Assembly: GCA_964501725.1 (NCBI GenBank)
Contig: CAZCTO010000003.1
Coordinates: forward strand, 1 to 64,000
Source of the DNA: CAZCTO01 sp964501725
GTDB taxonomy: Bacteria; Bacillota; Clostridia; Saccharofermentanales; Saccharofermentanaceae
Length of the DNA stretch: 64,000 nt
Direction of reading: 5' to 3'
Shown here: positions 59,753 through 64,000 of the stretch, piece by piece
Numbering within the stretch: position 1 is the first letter of the stretch
Layout: each line of letters opens with the position of its first letter
The notes under the pieces: model-generated
What the model was told of the DNA's origin: nothing
Databases searched by the model: none
The model's input: only the letters and a program-made list of their open reading frames with translations
Translations under genes and position numbers: made by a program

Positions 59753-61021
59753 GTGAAAAAATTATTGATTATACTTGTCGCAGCACTATTTCTGATATCG
59801 GTATGGGATGTTGCCGGGGTATTTGCAGGACTCAATTCCGTCACCATTAAGGGAGCATCCGCCGTACAAGCAGGGGGTACATACGAGTATTCCATCACTG
59901 TAAATGCAACGGGAATCGACTTTATTACGGTCGTGACCAGCGGCGGGGCTTTTGAGTCCGCTTCAGTCGACTGTGATGCAAGCGGGAGCTCCAACGGAAA
60001 CTTAACGAAAACCGTGAAACTCTCCGTAACCGTAAAAGCGGATGCCCTTCCGGGAGATACGGGGTACATCCAGGTTTCCGGAGAGGGATGCTCCGTTGAT
60101 GAAAATTACAATACAACAGATTTCTCTATTTCCAAAAGAAAGGAAGTCACCGTTACACTTGTACCGGAAGTTACTCCCACACCTACTACACCCGCCAAAA
60201 AGCCAAAGGCAACGCCTACTCCGACCCTCAGCCCGACACCTACTTCCACTCCGACCCCGACCCCGACGCCCATACCGACGGAGTGGGAACAAGCTTTACC
60301 AAAGATCGAATCCATGGCACAGGGCGGGACACTTACATTATCGATTTCGGATCCGACGGTGACCTCCGAAGCGCTTAATGCGCTTAAGGAGAAGCAGGGG
60401 ACACTGATATTGGATTTCGGAAGCTATTCCTGCACAATTGACGGATCTTCATTGGGTGACATTCCCGGAGAGCCCATAAATATAGATATGACAATGACAA
60501 GTAAAAAGGATTTATCGGAAAGAGCACAAGAAAAAGATAAGTACCAGCTTCATTTTGGACACAGCGGAGCCCTTCCGGGAGTATTTGAGTTCAAATTCAA
60601 AGCGACCGGGAGTCAGCCGGGGGATACATTGTATCTTTATTGCTACTATGATTCCGCGAAGGTAATCGAAGGGGTGCAAACATCGGTTGTTGATGATGAC
60701 GGGTATGTAACCTTTGGTATTTATCACTTTTCCGGCTACTTTGTCACAGAAGAGATTATCAAAGAAGCCACAGGTTTGATTGTCGTGTCAACACCTACTC
60801 CGGTACCGGCAACTCCTTCTCCGGCACCAATAGCAGCAAAGCCTGAAGACACGAGCGGTATCGGAGTCGGGGCATTGATCGCCACGGTTTTGGGCACGGT
60901 GTTACTGTCCGTTTTGGCGACAATGCTTATATTCCGGGTGGGCGTCTTTACGAGCAAAACAATCTCATCCGCAGAAACCAAGGCAACTAAAGAAGATACT
61001 GCAGATCCCCCGGAGGCCTAG
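59753..61021 (+). CDS. Surface-anchored beta-sandwich protein with Thr/Pro linkers
   Basis: About 422 residues. Signal peptide (1-27), an N-terminal beta-rich domain (about 28-140: SVTIKGASAVQAGGTYEYS, DALPGDTGYIQVSGEG), a long TPTP linker (about 145-178), a second domain (about 185-340) and another Thr/Pro stretch. A C-terminal membrane helix (about 377-400: IATVLGTVLLSVLATMLIF) ends in a short cytoplasmic tail. The first domain has cohesin-like composition but I cannot prove it. GTG at 59753 behind AAAGGAG is the start; the longer frame from 59690 lies inside the previous gene. It follows the dockerin-bearing hydrolase by 40 bp, likely in one operon. Confidence 0.75.
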   Translation: MKKLLIILVAALFLISVWDVAGVFAGLNSVTIKGASAVQAGGTYEYSITVNATGIDFITVVTSGGAFESASVDCDASGSSNGNLTKTVKLSVTVKADALPGDTGYIQVSGEGCSVDENYNTTDFSISKRKEVTVTLVPEVTPTPTTPAKKPKATPTPTLSPTPTSTPTPTPTPIPTEWEQALPKIESMAQGGTLTLSISDPTVTSEALNALKEKQGTLILDFGSYSCTIDGSSLGDIPGEPINIDMTMTSKKDLSERAQEKDKYQLHFGHSGALPGVFEFKFKATGSQPGDTLYLYCYYDSAKVIEGVQTSVVDDDGYVTFGIYHFSGYFVTEEIIKEATGLIVVSTPTPVPATPSPAPIAAKPEDTSGIGVGALIATVLGTVLLSVLATMLIFRVGVFTSKTISSAETKATKEDTADPPEA

Positions 61022-61032
61022 CGGACTTCACT

Positions 61033-61500
61033 TCATAATCCATTCGAAGAACGAGTTGCGGGTCCGTTTTTCGGATCGGCAACTTTCTTTTTAAAGCATT
61101 CATCACAATAACCGATCACTTCGATGCGGTGTCCGGTAACGTGAAAATGCCCGTCACCGACTTGCGGCTGCTCCAGTTCATAGGGACACCCTTCGATGGG
61201 GAGAATAGAATTGCACCGCATGCAAATCGCATAGTGTGAGTTCGGTTCAGTCGTTAACTCGAAAAAAGCCGTCAGGCGATCCGCCGGGCGGTTTCGGATC
61301 ACGACGCCGTGATTTTCGAACGCTTCGAGAATGCGGTACACCGTGGAAAGACAGTACCCGGAACCTTTGTCGCGGAGTTTTTCAAATATTTCCTGCGCGG
61401 ATCTCGGACTTCGATTCTCCGTCAGTTCATGCCACACAGCGATTCTTTGCGGGGTCCGTTTCATCCCCTTCGGCCATAGGGGCGTTTCTGCCTTATTCAC
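61033..61500 (-). CDS. zur: Fur-family metalloregulator, probably Zur
   Basis: About 155 residues. The N-terminal winged helix (KRTPQRIAVWHELTENRSPR, SAQEIFEKLRD, STVYRILEAFENHGVV) and the C-terminal dimer domain with HYAICMRCNSILPIEGCP and GYCDECFKKK (two CxxC structural zinc pairs) are standard for Fur proteins. Its position as last gene of znuACB makes a zinc-sensing Zur role most likely; PerR or Fur is the alternative. The GTG at 61500, behind AAGGAG, overlaps the znuB stop by 8 bp; the frame continues to 61527 inside znuB. Confidence 0.85.
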   Translation of the reverse strand: MNKAETPLWPKGMKRTPQRIAVWHELTENRSPRSAQEIFEKLRDKGSGYCLSTVYRILEAFENHGVVIRNRPADRLTAFFELTTEPNSHYAICMRCNSILPIEGCPYELEQPQVGDGHFHVTGHRIEVIGYCDECFKKKVADPKNGPATRSSNGL

Positions 61501-62332
61501 CGAGCGCTCCTTTTTGCCGCAGAGCAACGATTTTTCCGGAGGCCATTTTCATGGCGACGGCAAGGAAGAAAAAGCCCGCGGAAAGCAGTGAAATCGTTCC
61601 GCCGGGCTTAAGTCCCGCGTAAAAGGAAATAAATAAACCAATCACGGTTGATAAAAACGCAAACAGAATCGCCCAGAGAATGGTGGTCTTGTAGCTCCTT
61701 GCGACCTGCATCGCCGCGGCAACCGGGACGACCAGCAATGAGGAAATAACCAGCGCACCGACGGTCCTCGACGCAACAGAGACAGTTACGGCGGTAAGAA
61801 CCGTGAAAATGAAATTGACTAACCTGACCGGAACTCCCGATAAGGCGGCTGCCTGCTCATCAAACGAGACATAGAAAAGCTCTTTATACATCAGCAGAAA
61901 AACCAGCAAAACCGCCGCGGACAAGCCCATGACAAGATACATCTCGAACGAACTGATTGCCACAATGCTGCCAAACAGGAAACTGTTGAAATTCGAAGCA
62001 TTTTTAACAAAGCCCGACAAGACTCCTGCCAGTCCGATTCCTATGGATAGCGTAATCGCAACCGCCAGTTCGGAAAAGGCGGGCAGTTTTTTCCGGATTC
62101 CCTCGATGAAAAAAGAGGAGATCAGACAGGCACCGACGGCGCCGATGATCGGATTGAATCCGAAAAGCAGACCGACGGCAACACCGGCCAGTGATGAGTG
62201 GGAGAGAGCGGATCCGATGAGAGACAATCGCTTATGTACCACAACGGTACCCAGACAAGCAATGATTACAGACAGCAGGATACCGACAATGAAGGCTTTT
62301 TGCATATATTCATACTCAAAAATAGCAGCCAT
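61493..62332 (-). CDS. znuB: Zinc ABC transporter permease ZnuB
   Basis: A 279-residue permease of the metal-ion ABC-3 family with eight or nine helices. Typical strings are YMQKAFIVGILLSVIIACLG, LSLIGSALSHSSLAGVAVGL (the conserved SHSSLAG-type loop), LVISSLLVVPVAAAMQVARS and a C-terminal helix rich in Gly and Ala. It forms the membrane path for zinc (or manganese) received from ZnuA. ATG at 62332, behind GGGGGAG, starts 2 bp past the znuC stop; the longer frame from 62401 lies within znuC. Confidence 0.9.
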   Translation of the reverse strand: MAAIFEYEYMQKAFIVGILLSVIIACLGTVVVHKRLSLIGSALSHSSLAGVAVGLLFGFNPIIGAVGACLISSFFIEGIRKKLPAFSELAVAITLSIGIGLAGVLSGFVKNASNFNSFLFGSIVAISSFEMYLVMGLSAAVLLVFLLMYKELFYVSFDEQAAALSGVPVRLVNFIFTVLTAVTVSVASRTVGALVISSLLVVPVAAAMQVARSYKTTILWAILFAFLSTVIGLFISFYAGLKPGGTISLLSAGFFFLAVAMKMASGKIVALRQKGALGE

Positions 62333-62334
62333 CT

Positions 62335-63153
62335 TTATTCTCCCCCGTCTCTCTGGCGCTTGCAAGCGGCACAATCTTCCGGGATGTGAGGTTTGGAACA
62401 ACTTGCACAGTGAACGTGCTCATATTGGTGATCGTGCATCAGCGGATGGATATGAACAACGGTTCCGGTCGGCAGGTCTTCTTCCGAAAAATGTTTCTCG
62501 GAAAGACAGAGAACCCGGTTGGTGTATGCGGCAATTTTGGAGATATCATGTGTGACCATCAGAATGGTTACTTTCCCGCTGATATTGATTTCATGGAGAA
62601 TCGATAAAAGCTGATCGATCGCATCGGAATCAATTCCGACGGTCGGCTCGTCTAAAACGAGCAGTTCAGGACCGCAGGCGAGCACGCGGGCAAGCATCAG
62701 GCGTTGACGCTGACCGCCGGACATGTTTTCGGGCATTGTTCCGGCGTATTCGGAAAGACCCGTCTGCTCGAGTGCCTTGCGGGCAATTTCACGGTGCTTT
62801 TTCCCGGGAAACCGGAAAGGGCCGATTTGCCGGTAGAGGCTTGAGAGGACGATCTCTTCGGCGGATGCGGGAAAACGTGCCACAGAATCTCCGCTGTTCT
62901 GCGGAACATAACCGATTCCTGAAAAATCGCGGATCTGCTTCACGTCATTGCCCATGACCCGGATGGTTCCCGCAACAGGTGACAAGAGGCCCAGGAGAAG
63001 TTTGACCATAGTGCTTTTCCCGGAGCCGTTGTCTCCGATAATTGCGGCAAAATCACCTTTTCGGACATGGAAGGAGACGTCCTTCAGAAAGAGTTTATCC
63101 GAGTATCCAAAGGAAAGTCCGTCCACAAGGATTGCATCTTCGTTTTCAGGCAT
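62335..63153 (-). CDS. znuC: Zinc ABC transporter ATP-binding protein ZnuC with Cys/His-rich tail
   Basis: About 272 residues. The ATPase core has Walker A GDNGSGKST, Q-loop IGYVPQNSGD, signature MSGGQRQRLMLARVL, Walker B LLVLDEPTVGID and the H-loop MVTHDISK. The last 40 residues form an unusual metal-ligand tail (HIHPLMHDHQYEHVHCASC followed by further His and Cys residues), suggesting zinc sensing or storage at the transporter's cytoplasmic face. ATG 63153 is preferred to GTG 63165. It is encoded between znuA and znuB. Confidence 0.92.
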   Translation of the reverse strand: MPENEDAILVDGLSFGYSDKLFLKDVSFHVRKGDFAAIIGDNGSGKSTMVKLLLGLLSPVAGTIRVMGNDVKQIRDFSGIGYVPQNSGDSVARFPASAEEIVLSSLYRQIGPFRFPGKKHREIARKALEQTGLSEYAGTMPENMSGGQRQRLMLARVLACGPELLVLDEPTVGIDSDAIDQLLSILHEINISGKVTILMVTHDISKIAAYTNRVLCLSEKHFSEEDLPTGTVVHIHPLMHDHQYEHVHCASCSKPHIPEDCAACKRQRDGGE

Positions 63154-63174
63154 ACTTACACCCACCCCCGATGA

Positions 63175-64000
63175 TTAAGATAACGCATACGCCAACGCTT
63201 CCAGATTGCTTCGCATCACGGAAAAATATTCCTTGCCGCTATCGATCTGCTCTTGCGTGAGGCCGGCGAGCGGACTGAGCGCACGTGTTTCGCAACCGGT
63301 TTCCGCTGCAATCGCCTCGGCAACCTCCGGGCTCGCCAGCTCCTCAAAAAAGATGACTTTTACGTCGTACTCGTCCGCAAAATCAATGATTTCGCGCATC
63401 CGCGCCGCATCCGGTTCGGCATCGGCGGAGATACCCTTGATGGGTATCTGATAAAGATCATAGGCTTGGCAAAGATAGCCGAACGCCTCATGCGCGACAA
63501 CGATATTCCTGTCGGAATATGAGGAGAGAGCGGCTTTGAACTCCGCGTCCAGCAAATCAATTTCGCCGGCATAACGGGTGTAGTTTGACTGATAATATTC
63601 CGCGTGATCCGGGTCTTTAAGACAAAACGCGTCGCAGATAGCTTTCATCTGAAGTTTCGCATTTTGCGGATCCAGCCATACGTGCGGATCATACCGGCCG
63701 TGATCCTCGTGCTCGTCATCGGAATCATGCCCGTCATGCGCAGCCTCGCCTTCGCTTGCCGACTCAATCGATCGAAGACCGGCCTCCATCAATGTGATCC
63801 CGGAGGAGGCTTCAACGGAAAGCAGATCCTTATTTTGAACGGATGAGAGAAGTTTATCGACCCATTGCTCCATGCCTGCACCGTTATAAATGAAAACATC
63901 CGCTTCTTCAAAGGAAAGCATATCGCGCGTTGAGGGTTCCCAGGAGTGAGGCTCAAATCCGGAGGGGATCAGCATCTTTACTTCCGCGTAATCACCGCCG
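63175..64000 (-). CDS. znuA: Zinc-binding lipoprotein/solute-binding protein ZnuA (5' end outside window)
   Basis: The C-terminal 275 residues of a cluster A-I metal-binding protein are visible; the frame is open to the window edge, so the signal peptide is missing. Metal ligands in order: His in SGFEPHSWEPS, His in YDPHVWLDPQNAK, His in VVAHEAFGYL and an acidic residue in IFFEELASPEVAE. Between the first two is a His/Asp-rich loop (HDGHDSDDEHEDHG), typical of zinc-specific members. It captures zinc outside the cell for ZnuBC. Gene order znuA-znuC-znuB-zur follows; a Zur site would lie beyond the window. Confidence 0.92.
   Translation of the reverse strand, partial: GGDYAEVKMLIPSGFEPHSWEPSTRDMLSFEEADVFIYNGAGMEQWVDKLLSSVQNKDLLSVEASSGITLMEAGLRSIESASEGEAAHDGHDSDDEHEDHGRYDPHVWLDPQNAKLQMKAICDAFCLKDPDHAEYYQSNYTRYAGEIDLLDAEFKAALSSYSDRNIVVAHEAFGYLCQAYDLYQIPIKGISADAEPDAARMREIIDFADEYDVKVIFFEELASPEVAEAIAAETGCETRALSPLAGLTQEQIDSGKEYFSVMRSNLEALAYALS

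Overview
The window reads as chromosomal DNA of an anaerobic, probably spore-forming member of Bacillota (class Clostridia). The evidence is an oxygen-sensitive class III ribonucleotide reductase with its activase and no aerobic counterpart, a T-box leader, strong AGGAGG-type ribosome binding sites, a spore-photoproduct-lyase-like radical SAM protein, a dockerin-bearing cell-wall hydrolase, lipoproteins with threonine/proline linkers, and many c-di-GMP proteins. There is no rRNA, no prophage, no intact insertion sequence and no CRISPR. Mobile or decayed material is limited to an IS3-type scrap, a frameshifted ion-channel remnant and two families of non-coding repeats.

Layout. 1-4.3 kb: a 73-bp-period hairpin repeat array, a broken CASTOR/POLLUX-like channel gene, an XRE membrane regulator, a lipoprotein, a DUF6054-like gene and an IS3 remnant. 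4.3-10.4 kb: a TetR/DUF4386 pair behind a perfect palindromic operator, a five-PAS HD-GYP phosphodiesterase, a small lipoprotein, a possible structured RNA, tRNA-Ser-derived repeats and two tRNA-Ser genes. 10.7-16.6 kb: two ABC exporter operons, one with a cobalamin-binding protein. 16.7-18.5 kb: a second copy of the 73-bp array beside a degenerate EAL gene, then DUF1294. 18.7-23.6 kb: TetR plus MacB-like exporter, then a DUF6530/GIY-YIG pair. 23.6-29.3 kb: a ChvE-type sugar ABC operon with its LacI regulator and two operator-like sites. 29.5-32.1 kb: trmL, and a sodium symporter with its small accessory protein behind a leader terminator. 32.2-35.7 kb: a cysteine-rich protein and nrdG/nrdD with NrdR boxes. 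35.8-39.3 kb: an LTA-synthase-like sulfatase and an SPFH protein with a ribbon-helix-helix protein. 39.4-44.6 kb: PAS-GGDEF, a tail-anchored protein, and an operon of HAD-like/P-loop protein, zinc-ribbon protein and GH3 glucosidase. 44.8-48.8 kb: lipoprotein, M56 peptidase with a predicted beta-propeller, and BlaI repressor. 49-52.8 kb: phosphorylase/SPL/SDR operon and a second PAS-GGDEF. 53-58 kb: XRE-cupin/acyl-CoA ligase, a membrane protein, and a T-box-controlled citramalate/isopropylmalate synthase. 58-61 kb: dockerin-NlpC/P60 hydrolase and a surface-anchored protein. 61-64 kb: zinc uptake operon znuA-znuC-znuB-zur; znuA runs off the right edge.

How the parts connect. Four c-di-GMP proteins (one HD-GYP, two PAS-GGDEF paralogues, one probably inactive EAL) suggest heavy second-messenger control. 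Regulatory DNA visible without any search includes NrdR boxes on the nrdD promoter, a T-box with AUC as the likely specifier, twin LacI-type sites exactly 80 bp apart, TetR-type palindromes, and a terminator in the symporter leader. The least explained items are the two homologous 73-bp hairpin arrays with compensatory arm changes, the M56-propeller-BlaI-lipoprotein module, and the cobalamin-binding protein fused into an ABC exporter operon. All functional calls rest on reading motifs; no database search was run.
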